Origin: Lunularia cruciata
Lineage: Eukaryota > Streptophyta > Marchantiopsida > Lunulariales > Lunulariaceae
Reading direction: 5' to 3'
Assembly: GCA_948567375.1 (NCBI GenBank)
Contig: OX419755.1
Span: 76,282,931 to 76,346,930, forward strand
Length of the DNA stretch: 64,000 nt
The notes under the pieces were generated by a model. It had not been told where the DNA came from and did no database searches. It worked only from the letters and a program-made list of their open reading frames with translations. This document shows positions 36,335-47,930 of the stretch, piece after piece (positions within the stretch are counted from its first letter, which is position 1; each line of letters begins with the position of its first letter). Both the position numbers and the translations under genes were made by a program.

Positions 36335-36607
36335 AGTGAGAGCTCAGGCTATTACAACAATAGTTGAGTCATATGATGTGCTAGTTAGGAGAGCAGTGTT
36401 GTATCCCATGGGTTTCAATATTAACTATTGGGAGGAGACAACCTCCTATAGACCAAGTTGGTAGTCTGGTGAGGGATGAGTATGTCACCTACCAGTACAC
36501 TTTAATAGTGGTAGTCTTGGCTCACTATAGTGCAAGACCATGTAAATATCATTTTCAGCTTTCAATGGTGCAATTACTTGGCCTGGTAAGTTATTGGAGA
36601 GGAACAC
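36335..36607 (+). pseudogene. Decayed family D protease-region fragment
   Basis: Continues the family D frame seen in 24116-24415: LGHPTDSLVVRAQAITTI, VESYDVLVRRAVLYPMG, EETTSYRPSWQSGEG, with several stops. It resembles the segment between protease and RT of gypsy polyproteins. It is cut on the right by an old C-like LTR. Confidence 0.55.
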
Positions 36608-36845
36608 TATAACAACCTAGAAAATATCACTTTTGTGATAATCAGGTAAGTAAATTTTGTTCCTGCAAAGATACAATTCAGAATTGATAAAATACAAAGC
36701 AAAGTAACAATCATAGTTCTTCTTAGTTGCATCTTTAATCTTTCAAGTAGAAACTGCACCCAAAAGAGAGTAACAATCACTCAATTTTGACAACTTATCA
36801 CTAATTCACACTCTCATAATCACAACATAGCAAATTCTATCTAAA
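36608..36845 (-). mobile_element. 3' end of an old C-like LTR (C-LTR5), left part
   Basis: Diverged LTR end (minus strand ...GGTTGTTATA at 36608). It is interrupted at 36845 by the full-length C element and continues at 51694 after the second CTAAA. Its terminal CA is mutated. Confidence 0.8.
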
Positions 36846-37513
36846 TGTGACAAACCGACAAATATCACTTTTGTGGTAATCGGGTAAGTAAAGTTTGTTC
36901 CCGCAGAGATACAAGTCAGAATTGGTCAAATACAAAGCAAAGTAACAATTTCAGTTCTTCTTGAGTTCTTCTTTAGTCTCTCAGGTAGAAACCACACCTA
37001 GAAGAGAGTAACAAGCACTGATTCGCAGTCTTGTCACAAATTAACACTTCTTAACCACAACTCCAACAAATCTTTCCAAACAATCTTGATTGTGATGATT
37101 CAAGCTCTCCCAAAAATGGCACTTCATTGCAAAACGACTTCACCTCAGAATTGTGTTCCACCCCTCCATTGAAGGCACAACTTCCTCAATCAAAATTGCT
37201 TCACATCAACCTTGCATTGCACTCACAAATGTAGAATACTACCAACACTACAATTCCTCTCAGATCTATCAAGGCATTACTTTGATTGCACTTTACTCAG
37301 GATCAAACACATAAAATGAAGATCAAGGCTGCGGAATCCAACCTCCAACAAACACACTGACTTGCACTTTGAATTTCTCCAAACACTCACAAACACAAGT
37401 ACAACATTGATACTCGGAATCAAGCTTAAGCGACGAGCACTGCTTCACAACACTTCGCTTTATTTTTCCTCAAAATTATGAGCACTGAACAACATAACAC
37501 TCCAAATGCCACT

Positions 37514-37521
37514 CTTAAATA
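37514..37521 (-). promoter_or_regulatory. Distal TATA-like box in the C1 3' LTR
   Basis: TATTTAAG on the minus strand, inside the conserved context CACTATTTAAGAGTGGC, downstream of the LTR ORF. Candidate promoter for full-length genomic RNA. The 5' LTR has it at 48600-48607. Confidence 0.5.
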
Positions 37522-37632
37522 GTGAAGCAATCTACAGTTCTAACAACTATACCGTTCTATAACAACTCTTCTAACCTGCAGATCCAAAATGACAATGCAC
37601 CTCTTCATATTCTTCAAATCTCAAAACTGTTA

Positions 37633-40167
37633 CTAATCCGATCCGATGTCTACTTTGTCATCGACTATCAAACCCGAACTCAAAATAAATTTACTTCCTA
37701 CTACTCTGTCTTTGGGTTTCACAAAATCTAATTCTTCTACCAGATCCATCAATTCTCTTTCCTGATTTGAAATTCCACTAGTGGGTAACCTATCTAACTC
37801 CTTATCTCTCGACCCACTCTTCTCTAATGTCTCTATTGCTAACTCCAAAGTCATATGTACTCCTACTTTGTCTACTTTGGGTTTTGCTCTTACATCCTTC
37901 TGAAGTTTGTCTATATCCAACTTTACTAAGTCTAATCTAATTGTGATATTATCTTCTACTTCTAATATCTTCCTATCTACACGAGTTCTTAGACTGATCA
38001 ACAAGGCATTTAAATCTGTGTCTTTCACTTGTGTTTGCCTCATCTGCTGCACCAACTTCAACTCATGCAACCTCGTCTCTTCAATCCAAATGCTGGCCTC
38101 TGTACTTAGCATTGCATTCATTCTGAGGACAATCTCCTTCAATGGCTCCAATCGCATCTTTCTTTCTTGCTCCTGATTTGCAAGCCAATCATCTCTATTC
38201 ATTGCCAACTCCGCTTCAAACTCAGCTTTCACCGTTTCTTTCTCCTTCTCCTTCTGTTCAATCTTCTCCTCTTTATTACAAAGTAACTCTCGTAATCTAT
38301 CTTCTTCCATATATCTTACCACCAACTCCCTTTGCCAGAGTTGCTTCTTCTCTTCTACGCTCTCCATCACTCTATTGAGCTCTTGTTCCTTTGCTGCTAC
38401 CCTCTCCATAGCATGGATAAGTTCTAATCTTGAATCAACAAACTGCTGCTTCAAAATCTTGTTCTCTACTACTTGTCTCTCCCTTGCTATGCCACTCTTC
38501 TTAACAAGTTCCTCTTGATACATCACTTCTCTCTTCAATTCTTCAATTACTTGATTCTTCACTACTGCCTCCCCTTGCAGTACTTGCCTTTCCTCCTCAC
38601 CTTGGGTTATAATCTTCTTCAACTCCAAGTTCTCTTCTTCTAATCTTGATAACACTTGCAAGAAAGTCTTCACCTCTGGACAAGTCGACTGCATCTCCTT
38701 CTTCCTGTGCTCCAATTTCACCAACAATGGACACACGATCTCCCATAGGTACTCCACTCCATCACTCACAACTACCTCCTCCTTTGTAGCAATCTCCCTT
38801 CTCACTTCTTGTTCCCCCAATACTCGCCTTTGTCTCTGCTGTCTTCATATTGGAATCAATGCCTCACTTCCCGAGCTAGCATTCACTTCTTCCTTCACCT
38901 TACTTGGACCCGCTTCATACTTTGCCTTGCGTCTTGAACAAACTCCCCTCTGAAGTGCAATCTTCTTCTCTTCGGGCTCAGGTATCTTGTCCTCCAACTT
39001 TGTGTTGTCCTCTGGCTCAAGCTCCACCTGAATTTCTTCTTCTTCCTCCATAATAGCTAGTACCGACATCATTTCTCCACCTTCATTGCTGTCGCTACTC
39101 ATATCTCCACTTTGCAGCGTTAGCTCTAATTCTTCCCCGCATTTCAAGTCGTCAAACTTGCACTTGGCTTCACCTTCCGAGTCTTTGTCTTATGACATGA
39201 TCACCACCATGCTCCTCCTTAGGTTTCCTCCCCTGGTCTTCTGAGGCCTTGTCTTGTCTTTGGCTTTGCCTTGCCGACTTCACTTCTTCGACTTTGGAGT
39301 ACTCATTTCTATCTCTACATTCTTCCCCGTCTTTGCATAGTAGTCATCCGAGCTCCGGATTTGAAGGATATATTGCTGCTCCTCTATGTCAACTTCTCTT
39401 CTCAAGTTGAGATGGAAGTACAACACCATTTGATTTTGCTCCGCCGAGTTGAGCAAATTTAACCCGAGGTAAAAATGTGCTGCAAATGGCACGATGTAAT
39501 GTGGAGGCAACTTATCTTTTAGATTCCACACCATTTGTCACGTCCTTCCATGGAAGCACGTTGCCCAATTGATTGGTTCTCTTGCAAACAGTTTGTGAAA
39601 GAACACCGCTTGGTGTTTCATGACATACATCATTCTCTTTGGCTTCAGGACTGCCATGAGAGCACTCACAATCCCTCTCTTCACTGGATCCTTGTAACTC
39701 TTGACCTTGTATCCGTTCTTTGTTCTCTTCGAAGAAAAAGCGTCCCTCACTTCTTGAGTTTCTTTTGCTACTTCTCCCTTACCCAAGAATGTGGCTCCTT
39801 GCTCCGTGCCTGCTTCTCTCTTGAGCACTAATCTCCAATCCGACTCTGTCCAGCAAGCCGGACTTCCTCTCTTCCCCTCTTCCTTGGGGCCTAGAAAATT
39901 GACATTCCAGTTCCATGCCAAGAATGTAATCCAAAGTCGACTCAAGACTTTGATTCTTGCGATTACATCTAGCCTCCAAATCATATGATTCCTCACTACA
40001 AATTTGGAGTTCTTCTTTCCTCCTCCTATCTCTCCTGCTTTCTCAATGTCTCTCGGTTTAACTCTCTCAACTTCTCCCTTACACACTAGCGCGTCTTCAA
40101 CTCTATTTCCCTTCCCATGATCACCTACAGGATGACTTCTCAATGGCAAAGGAAAATTGCTCGACAT
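37633..40167 (-). pseudogene. LTR-encoded coiled-coil protein (C1 3' LTR)
   Basis: The clearest copy: blocks 40167-39538, 39534-39280, 39147-38845 and an uninterrupted 395-codon coiled-coil block 38820-37633. N-terminal domain: SSNFPLPLRSHPVGDHG, GGGKKNSKFVVRNHMIWRL, FLAWNWNVNFLG, NGYKVKSYKDPVKRGI, FHKLFAREPINWATCF. Linker rich in Lys, then acidic Ser (LQSGDMSSDSNEGGEM). Coiled coil: HRKKEMQSTCPEVKTF, LSRLEEENLELKKI, EERQVLQGEAVVKNQVIEE, AAKEQELNRVMESVEEKK, KIEQKEKEKETVKAEF, DRKILEVEDNITIRLDLV. No signal peptide or membrane segment seen. One break is CGA to TGA before QMVWNL. No family recognised; a structural, Gag-like or RNA-packaging role is only a guess. Confidence 0.8.
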
Positions 40168-40185
40168 TGCTTTATCATTAGCCCG

Positions 40186-40194
40186 ATTTTTATA
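40186..40194 (-). promoter_or_regulatory. Proximal TATA box before the LTR ORF (C1 3' LTR)
   Basis: TATAAAAAT on the minus strand, conserved in the other long C LTRs (51307-51315 in the 5' LTR). The ATG used for the ORF lies only about 20 bp downstream, closer than a normal start site would allow, so translation may begin at a later ATG or the box may work differently. Confidence 0.45.
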
Positions 40195-40443
40195 GATTTG
40201 TGCCTTCTTTGTCTTTCTTCAATTTGAGGTTCTACCAAGAAATCACACCTCTTGCATGCACCTATCACTGTCAATCGTTCTTCACGCATATGGGCCGCCG
40301 GTTTTGAACAGCTCCTTCTTGAATTTCTCATCCCGATGAAAGGTTGTTAGACTGTCTTTGCCTTGAGTTGAGCTCCCCCAATACAAAGATTCCTTACTTT
40401 GTATTGTATGCTGACAGGGCATTTCCGAGTACTTCGCCTTATG

Positions 40444-40467
40444 ACCCAAAGTCACTTTACTTTGGGT
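40444..40467. promoter_or_regulatory. Palindrome, C1 3' LTR
   Basis: Arms ACCCAAAGT and ACTTTGGGT with a 6-bp spacer, as in C-LTR1; the C1 5' LTR site (51547-51570) has one mismatch. Confidence 0.5.
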
Positions 40468-40580
40468 TTCATCCCGAAGACTCTTTCTTTTGCCTTCTAC
40501 GGCCATACAACCAAAATTTGACTTCTCTTTACACTTCTTCTCCTTTATTTTGAACAAAAACAAAAAATGTGGGCACCACA

Positions 40581-40593
40581 TACCCTTTCCCTC
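40581..40593 (-). other. Polypurine tract of C1
   Basis: Minus strand GAGGGAAAGGGTA, directly before the LTR start TGTGGTGCCC. It overlaps the stop codon of pol at 40592. Its position fixes the LTR boundary independently of the repeats. Confidence 0.9.
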
Positions 40594-41796
40594 AAATGTG
40601 AGCATCCTTGCAAACATAGACCTCGAGTGTCTTAGAGACTTCCAAGTCTATGGTCCAATATCTCCGAACTCTCCACCCGTTTACTCGAGTGGCAAAAGGA
40701 TTACCCTTGAGGTCTACAAGCTGCATGGACCTATTTTCATACAAATGAAGAACTTGATAGGGACTCATCCACCTCAAATGCAACTTGCCTGGAAAAAATA
40801 TTTGGCAATTGTCATATAACAAAACCAAATCTCCTTCACGTACAGCAACAGACTTGATATGCTTATCTTGCCTGACTTTCCTCTGTGGTTGTACTTCCTT
40901 TGTGGTTTGCATTGCATTGTCTCTTTTCTCTTCTAACCACATCAGTTGATGAATCCAACGATCTTGACTTTCTTCCTCCGACAGTCGTTCTTCGCAAAGA
41001 ATACTTGTCAGTACTTCAAATTCAACTAGCAGTATGGGATGCAAGCCATATGTCAAGAAGTATGGAGTTTGTTTGGTTGTAATCTTTTTTGTTGTTTGAT
41101 ATGCCCACAACGTGGCTGGTAATTTTGTATCTCATAGGCATAATTGACAGTCACCTTATTCAAAATTTTACAAAGTAACCCATTTGCCTTTTCCGTTAAG
41201 CCATTTTCTTTTGGGTTATAAGGAGTCGTCTTACAATGTTTACTCTGAAAGTACTTGGTTGACTCCTCCATTACAGAGTTCAAAAAGTGTGTTCCTTGGT
41301 CACTGACCAATTCCAAAGGACACCCGTATTGGGAGATGATGTTTTGAAAGAAAAATTCTGCCACAAATTCAGCATCATCTTTGCAAGTTGCTTTAGCTTC
41401 GACCATCTTAGTAGCATAGTCAGTGAAAACCAAAATGTATCGCTTTCTTGTGACTCGGGTCATTGGTTGAATGGGTTACTGACCCACAAAATCAATCCCC
41501 CATTTCTCAAATGGGGCCAAAGGCAAAATTGGTCTCAAAGGCCATTGAGAAGTAGCCGTCAACTTCCCCGTTCTTTGACAAGCATCACAACTTCAGATAT
41601 GAGCATGCACGTCTTTGTACATTGTAGGCCACCAATACCCTACCAAGAGAATCTTCTTTACAGTATTCTTCTGAGCATAGTGTCCTCCCGATGCTTTGGA
41701 GTGTAAAGATTTAATCACTCCTCCTACTTCGTATGACTCCAAGCATCGCCGAAGTACTTCGTCTTCACCCATCCTAAATAAAATGCTATGTTTGAG
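40592..41796 (-). pseudogene. Integrase of C1
   Basis: Zinc-binding region near 41710-41580 (SLHSKASGGHYAQKN, YWWPTMY, then CDACQRTGK) with a stop before the Cys pair. Catalytic core: WGIDFVGQ, then 41463-41053 with FTDYATKMVEA, VSDQGTHFLNS and NGLTEKANG, so D, D and E are all present. C-terminal block 41110-40592: LTYGLHPILLVEF, REGDLVLLYDN, GWRVRRYW. At least two frame breaks (near 41470 and 41100). No chromodomain seen. Confidence 0.85.
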
Positions 41797-43817
41797 CTAG
41801 TACGGCCCCATTTTCCTAAGAAAGACTACCCTCTGCTCCGGGTCCATCCCTTCAAGACAATGGAGAGTATGTAGATAATGATATTCTAGTGCATACCTCG
41901 TACTTTGCATTGCTGATAATTGATATAACTCTTCATCAAGGAACCGATCTTCAATTTCCCACTCCTGGTCTTGAGTTTCTAACCTGGACAGGAAGTCCGC
42001 ATTCAAATGCAAAGCTCCCTTCCTTACTTGTACAGTATATGTGAATTCTTGTAACAACAAGATCCATCCTGCAATTTGCCCGGAAAAATCTGCCTTCTTG
42101 ACCAAATGTTGCAATGCGTAATGGTCAACATAGAAGACAAACTCGTATCCCAACAGATAGTGGCAAAATTTCTTGCAGGCATACACCATTCCAAGTGCTT
42201 CTCTTTCAATCGCCAAATTATTCTTTTCAGAAACTGAAAGTTGTCGGCTGGCATAATACACCAAGTAGTCCTTCTTCTTTTTGTCCTTCTGACTTAAGAC
42301 AACTCCGATGGTTATGGACAAAGTGTCCACATATACATGAAAAGGGACGTCCCAATTCGGGGCCCTCATAACTCGTGCTTCAACCAGTTTCTTCTTCAAC
42401 ACTTGAAAGCTTCTTCTTGATTTGCTTCCCACAAATAGTCTTCGGATTTCTTTAGAAGCTTTGTAAGGGGTGCAGCAAGCACCACAAAATTTGACACAAA
42501 GTGTCTATAGTATCCGATATGTCCCAAGAAGGCTCTTAGCTCCTGGATGTTCTTTGGGGATTCCAAAGCTGCAATTATCTTAACCTTCTCGACATTGACT
42601 TCAATACCTTGGCTTGACACCCAATGCCCTAGAAGAATTCCCTCCTTCATTGCAAAGAAGCATTTCTCCAAGTGTAATGACAAGCCAACAAAACAACCCC
42701 TTTCAAAAGTTTGGCGAAGGTAATCTAAATGTACATCTCTTCGCCCAAACACACAAAAATCAGCAATGAACACTTCCACAAATTTGTGCAAGAAATCTTT
42801 GAAGATTGAATTCATCATCCTCTGGAAAGTAGCGGGAGCATTACACAACCCCAAGGGCATTTGATTGTAAGTGAAAGTGCCCCAATTGGTCGTGAATGTG
42901 GTTTTATCCTTGTCCTCTTGTTGAATGGGTACTTGATTGTATCGTGAAAATCCATCAAGAAAGCTATAACAAGGATGACCAGCTACTTGGTCCAGAATTG
43001 TATCGGTAAAAGGCAAGGGATGATGATCCTTCCTTGTGACTGCATTCAACTTCCAAAAGTCTTGGCACACTCGGATCTTCCCTATTTTCTTCTTTGGGAC
43101 AATGACAATGGGGAAGACCCATTCACTACTTAAGACAAGGAAGATGATTCCGGCTCCTAAGTACTGGTCAATTTCATCTTTCACCAAAAGCGAGTACTTC
43201 GGGTTCAGGCGGTATCGTCTCTGCCAAACTGGAACCGCACCTTCAACTAGATCAATCCGGTGTTCTCCGAATTCTTGTGGAATACCCGGCATTTGATCAA
43301 TAGACCAAGCAAATACATCCTGGAATTCTATGAACAGGGCAGTGTATCCTGCCAACTCCTCCAAAGTGACTGTCTTCAAAATTTTTAAAAATTTTCCTTC
43401 AGTCAATACAACATCTTGACAGTCATTGGGGTTGATGACTCCTTCAACGTGGCTTACTCGGCTTAACCCGAGGCAAGCTGACATCAAATCCCCTTCCTTC
43501 AAGTCAGGTTCACCCGAGGCGAGGTCATATGGATCTTTGTCTTTGACATCCACCTCGTAGCATTCCAAATAGTTCACTTGGACTTCATCTTTGGATTCAT
43601 CTGAGGACAAAGACGATGAGTCTTCGGATTTGTCCTCCTCTTCCAACGAACTTGTTTCCCCAAGGTGAGGAACTTTCGTCCAACTCACAGTCACCAGCTT
43701 CTGATCTTTGGACGAAATGTCCTTGAATCTTAACTTCTGTTGATGCCAATCCACCACAACTTGGGCATTGTACAACCAAGGTCTTCCGATCAACAGAGTG
43801 TAACTAGTCTTTGTCAC
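41797..43817 (-). pseudogene. Reverse transcriptase and RNase H of C1
   Basis: A 473-codon open block (43817-42396) followed by 42432-41797 in another frame. End of protease domain: LIGRPWLYNAQ. RT: IRVCQDFWKLNAVTRKDHH, LDGFSRYNQVPI, LGLCNAPATFQRMM, and FIADFCVFG where family A has FIDD, so the first Asp of the catalytic pair is replaced by Ala. RNase H: VYVDTLSITIGVVLS (the usual TDAS is altered), YYASRQLSVSEKN, YVDHYALQHLV, HLNADFLSRL. The acidic linker between protease and RT contains EEEDKSEDSSSLSSDES. Confidence 0.88.
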
Positions 43818-43820
43818 TGG

Positions 43821-44060
43821 TCACAACACGATGTAATTCAATTTGAAGGGCACCCCTCCAATGATTGTGGTTATGTTTGACAACATGCCCAAAAGCAGTC
43901 TCTTGGTTTGGTTTGCAAATTTCAAAACTTGGGATGTTGGCTCAAACGTATGATACCCGAGTCGATTTGCAGTATCTTTGGTCATGACATTCACACTGGA
44001 CCTTGAATCAATGGGTATCGATGTGATCATGCACCTTGCAATCTCTGCGTTGTCGTGTTG
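43821..44060 (-). pseudogene. Protease of C1 (partial)
   Basis: Short block with IARCMITSIPIDSRSSVNVM. The active-site region reads DSRSS where active gypsy proteases have DSG, DTG or DGG, so it is probably inactive. Followed by GYHTFEPTSQVLKF and the typical LNYIVL end. Its upstream part is separated from gag by an unexplained segment. Confidence 0.75.
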
Positions 44061-45245
44061 TGGTTTGTGCAGCTTGTAAAAAGTGACTTATCATAGTTTA
44101 TGCTCACGTTAGTGGGGTAGGTTGCATGCTAGATCTGACGGACAAGATGTTGCCATGTGAGCCATCTATGTACATGTATGTGATTGGCCACATGGCTTAC
44201 AATCTTATCATGTTTGAGGGCTCTGATGAATAAAGATGAGGGCGAGTAGAGAGACGGGTGTGTTTTAGTTTGGAGAGTCTTGAGGAGAGAAGGAAGTTGG
44301 GAGAGAGTTGTAGCAGAGAGCAAGTGTTAGAGCATCGGAAGAAGCATTTGAGCATGAGATGTCCCATGCTCCTGATCTGCCACTTCTGAATCCTTTTCTC
44401 ATCAGGCTTTAGATTTTACACCGTGATGACTTACGAGATTAGTTGGTAGCACGTTTTGGAGTGGTGTTTGTGGAGTTGGTGATGGGAAACCCAAATCCTA
44501 TCGTCCTTCCGGTGCTTACTTATGAGAATGTCTGGGACTTGACAATTTATGTCCTTCTATAGTTGGGGAATGCTTAAAATTTTGCTCATAAGCTTCAAGG
44601 TGGAGTTGTGGAGTCCATTTTTCAAAAAGTAAAAAGAGTAGAGGACAAATGTGCAAGAACTTGGGTCTCAAGGGAGAAGTTGGGAGTTTTTGACCATCCG
44701 AGGAGTTCGGTGAGGGCATTCAAGGAATGGAGGACATGGTTGGAAAGAGGAGATAAAAGGCTATAATTTGCAGACAAAAATCACTCAATTTGAGTTGAGT
44801 ATGATGGATATGATCAATTGAGTGAAAAGGAGTTGAATTCATACCCAAGAGCACAAAGTAGTTGATTGAGGGAGCTTCTTGAGACTTTTTCACTATCTGT
44901 CAGTGGGATTGGAGAGTAGACAATGTTATTATAGTATTGAGTGCAATAAATTCCAGTTTTGGGTCAATCTCAAATCAGATCCAATTGATTGAAGTTGAAG
45001 CTTATGGGATGTAAGATATTGGAGAAGAGCTAATGATCAGGTGAGGTTGCCAAGTACTATCCTTCCCGATAGCAAGAATATTAGTCATGAGAAAGGAGGG
45101 TTTCGGCAATAAGGGTCACACGTGTGTTTTGTTGAGTCATTACGGGTTTACCTCTAGCTTCTGATCTGTAGTCTCCACAGCTGGGCACCTTGTGTGTTCC
45201 CAGAGAGAGAAAAGGAAAGTACGACAGCGTCCACCCCGGGAGATC
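44061..45245. other. Unexplained 1.2-kb segment inside C1
   Basis: Lies between the end of gag and the protease, where related gypsy elements usually run continuously. Stops in all frames. On the plus strand a broken reading contains VFVELVMGNPNPIVLP, VKRVEDKCARTWVSREKLG and FKEWRTWLERGDKRL, which could be an old ORF of another element. No terminal repeats or target duplication found. The exact borders are uncertain by about 50 bp. Confidence 0.4.
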
Positions 45246-45255
45246 CTAAATCTTC

Positions 45256-47841
45256 TTATTCAATACAATAGATAGCTGGCAGGTCCTTCTTTGATATCAA
45301 CCTCACCTTCTTGAGGGCCAAATTCAGCTGCTTCTTGTACACCTTGTTATCTTCCCACAATTGCTTAAATGTAACGTTGGCATTTGTGGCTGCCAGATCT
45401 GCTACAATATCGTACTGGGGTACTCCTCCCAATTTGAACGTCTTGGCCTTCCGCTTCAGGTTCAAAGTCTCTCCATGTTCCCTCTTGACTTTGGGATGCT
45501 TCAAAATGGTGACGGGATTGCTAGTGGCCTTAACCCGAGGTTCGTTGGGTTGGTCCACCTCGGCTTGGATCAGAACCTTTACTTCGGATCGGATGTTCAC
45601 CGGAAAAATTGGAGACTTCATCTTTGTCTCCTCTTCCAAACTCAGCTCCTGAGTCCTGAGTAGTGCCTCCTTTAGTTATTTTTGCAAGGCTTTAGCTTTG
45701 GCTTTTGCGAGGATCTTTTTCTCTTTGGCAGAAAGAATTGCCTTTGGGCACAGTCTCTTTGCCTTTCTAGAAGACGATGAGGTCGTACTCAGTTCTTTGG
45801 GATCACGCTTCTTCTTACTGGAGCTTTTCTCAACCTTCAAAATTTCAAGGTCCGGCCATTCTCCTTTCAAGGCCGGACTTCCTTCCTAAGGTCTCTCCTC
45901 CTCAAGCGTGATACTATTTACATTTGTATCCCCCTTTGCCTGAATTGCTGCACGCTTAGCGGGGGTCTGTACATACTTTACAGGCTGCTTCAGGTTCAGT
46001 GGGTGAGGACATTGGTTGCCCGTATGTCTCGATCCTTTACAATTTCTGCACAAGGGAACATACCCGATTTGCCTTCTTGTCTCCGGACAGTTTGGAGACC
46101 AATGTCCCATCGAGCCACAATTGTAACAAGCTCCGGGTGCAACATTTTGAGGGCGATTTTGGTTGCTCATTGGTGGTCTTTGTGAAGGAGCATTGGGGTA
46201 ATACTCCCTTGGTCCAAACCTTGTACCTTGGTACGATGTGCTAGCGTGAGGCTATACTTCTTGCGTTTGGTACACAACCTCTTCATCCTCGTCTTGGCTC
46301 CATCCCGGAACCTAATCAATTTGTTGCACCAGGAATGCATTACGAGTATTGCATTATGTGTTTGCGTGGCCTGATTTGCCACATGCAGTGCACCATACAT
46401 TTGATCTCCCAAATGCTGGGGCCTTCCTTCTATCTTTGGCCCCAATCATCTGGATCTTGAAATCCGAAAACTCCTTGATGAGGGCATCCAGCTTGGTATC
46501 CGCCTTATTTACACTCTTTGTTGGAGGAGTCCTTGGTTTCTTACCCCCACGTCTTCTTACTTGTCTTGGCTTTGATTCTTCTTTGGATTCCAAAGAAGAG
46601 CTAGAAGACGTGGAGGATTCTTCCAAAGAAGGGGATGTACAATGCGAAGCTCTCCTTTTGGGCTTCTTGCCTTTCTTCTCCCGATTTCTCCAGTTGCCAG
46701 CAGAGTAAGAGTGGGCCGCCTCGTAACGAGCAACATGTTTGAGTCCTTTGTCAAGGGAAGTTACATTTCCTCTCCCTTGCAAAGATTTGGATCTTTGGTG
46801 AAAGTCCCCCGAGGAACCAGGTAATGGCTTGGGCATCAGAGTAACCCACCACCCCCGATTGCTTGCGAACTCGGTTCAAGAGAGCCATGAACCGCTTAGA
46901 GTAGTCTCTCAACTTCTCCTTCTTGCCTTGGTCTAAATTGTTGAGTGCCGCAAAGACACTTGTGTCGTAATCAACCTCCCGGAATCATTCCAGGAAGTTG
47001 TTTCTCAAGTCTGCCCAGTCCATCGGTACGAACCCCTTTTGGGTCACATGGGTGTACCAACTCCGAGGTTTCGTTAAGAGCAAACTTGGGAAAATTCTTA
47101 GTTGATCCGCCGAGTCATGCTCCTTGTTAGCAAAGGAGATGACTTTGAATTCTTTGATGAATTCATCGGGGTCTTTGTCTTGTTCTATATCCTTATACTT
47201 CTGATAGGCGTGTCAAGTGACAGGCAACGAAGTCATTGTTTGATGCATTGGAATCGGCTGAGGTAATGTTGAACTTGACGGAACTAAGGGATTGGTTGGT
47301 ATTGACGCCATTTTTTCAGCCCAAGGGTTCCAATTTGTCAAATTCAAGGTGGGGTCTTCTTTGACAATTTCTGCTATGAGGGTGTCAACTTCAACCCGAG
47401 TGGAAGATTCAAGATCAACACCTCCGATTTGCTCTTCAAAATTCCTTCAGGACAACCAAGGAATCGTTTGTAGAAGATGTTGACACCCTTCTTCCGTAAG
47501 TGTTCGTGCTATCTTTTCTCAAACAAAGTTCTTTAAGGACATGACTTCCTTTACAGCTCTAGGGGAAGTTGGTGTACTGGGCCGCAATGCATATGTTTGG
47601 CCACTTGAGTCTTTCTTGTTCTTGGACAAAGAGGGAGATGCAAAGTAGCCTTGCTAACCGCCTTTTCATTTCTTGTGGTCAAGTTCTCGCATGGCTTCTT
47701 GCACTTTGTGAAGAAGTTGAAAGTCCAACGCCTCTTGTTTGGGTTCGTCAACAGTGAATAGGACATTCAGATGTTCATCTTCTTCACGCTGCATTGCTCG
47801 TCTTTGAGCTCTCTCTTCTTGTTGTTCTCTCAATGTAGACA
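45256..47841 (-). pseudogene. Gag of C1
   Basis: ATG at 47841, about 65 bp after the PBS (STLREQQEERAQRRAMQRE). Frame breaks follow. A capsid-like region at 47310-46840 includes MASIPTNPLVPSSS, DEFIKEFKVISFANKE, WADLRNNFLE and YSKRFMALLNRVRKQSG (retrotransposon gag type). Then 46836-46354: Ser-rich SSTSSSSSLESKEES and a partial knuckle CTACGKSGHANT. Block 46170-45886 has two further knuckles, CYNCGSMGHWSPNCP and CRNCKGSRHTGNQCP. A Lys-rich block 45870-45676 follows, and 45639-45256 ends KKDLPAIYCIE. Three zinc knuckles is more than the single one in family A gag. Confidence 0.85.
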
Positions 47842-47904
47842 TTCATATTACGTTGATACCCAGTTTCAAATTTAGCTTTGTATTCTTCCACTTCCAAGAT
47901 TTGT

Positions 47905-47923
47905 ATCCCCGGCAGCGGCGCCA
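47905..47923 (-). other. Primer binding site of C1
   Basis: Minus strand TGGCGCCGCTGCCGGGGAT, 7 bases after the LTR end. It matches the plant tRNA-Asp 3' end almost perfectly, as in many plant gypsy elements. Confidence 0.9.
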
Positions 47924-47930
47924 AAAATCA

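Larger units (their letters stand above)
36846..40580 (-). repeat. 3' LTR of C1 (3735 bp)
   Basis: Minus strand TGTGGTGCCCAC at 40580 to GTTTGTCACA at 36846. In order: palindrome 40444-40467, TATA box 40186-40194, coiled-coil ORF 40167-37633, TATA-like box 37514-37521, about 670-bp R/U5-like tail. Confidence 0.93.

Noticed and set aside
37633..40167. Coiled-coil ORF as a host myosin- or kinesin-like gene
   Set aside because: Every copy lies inside an LTR with matching ends, and coiled-coil similarity alone is not evidence of homology.
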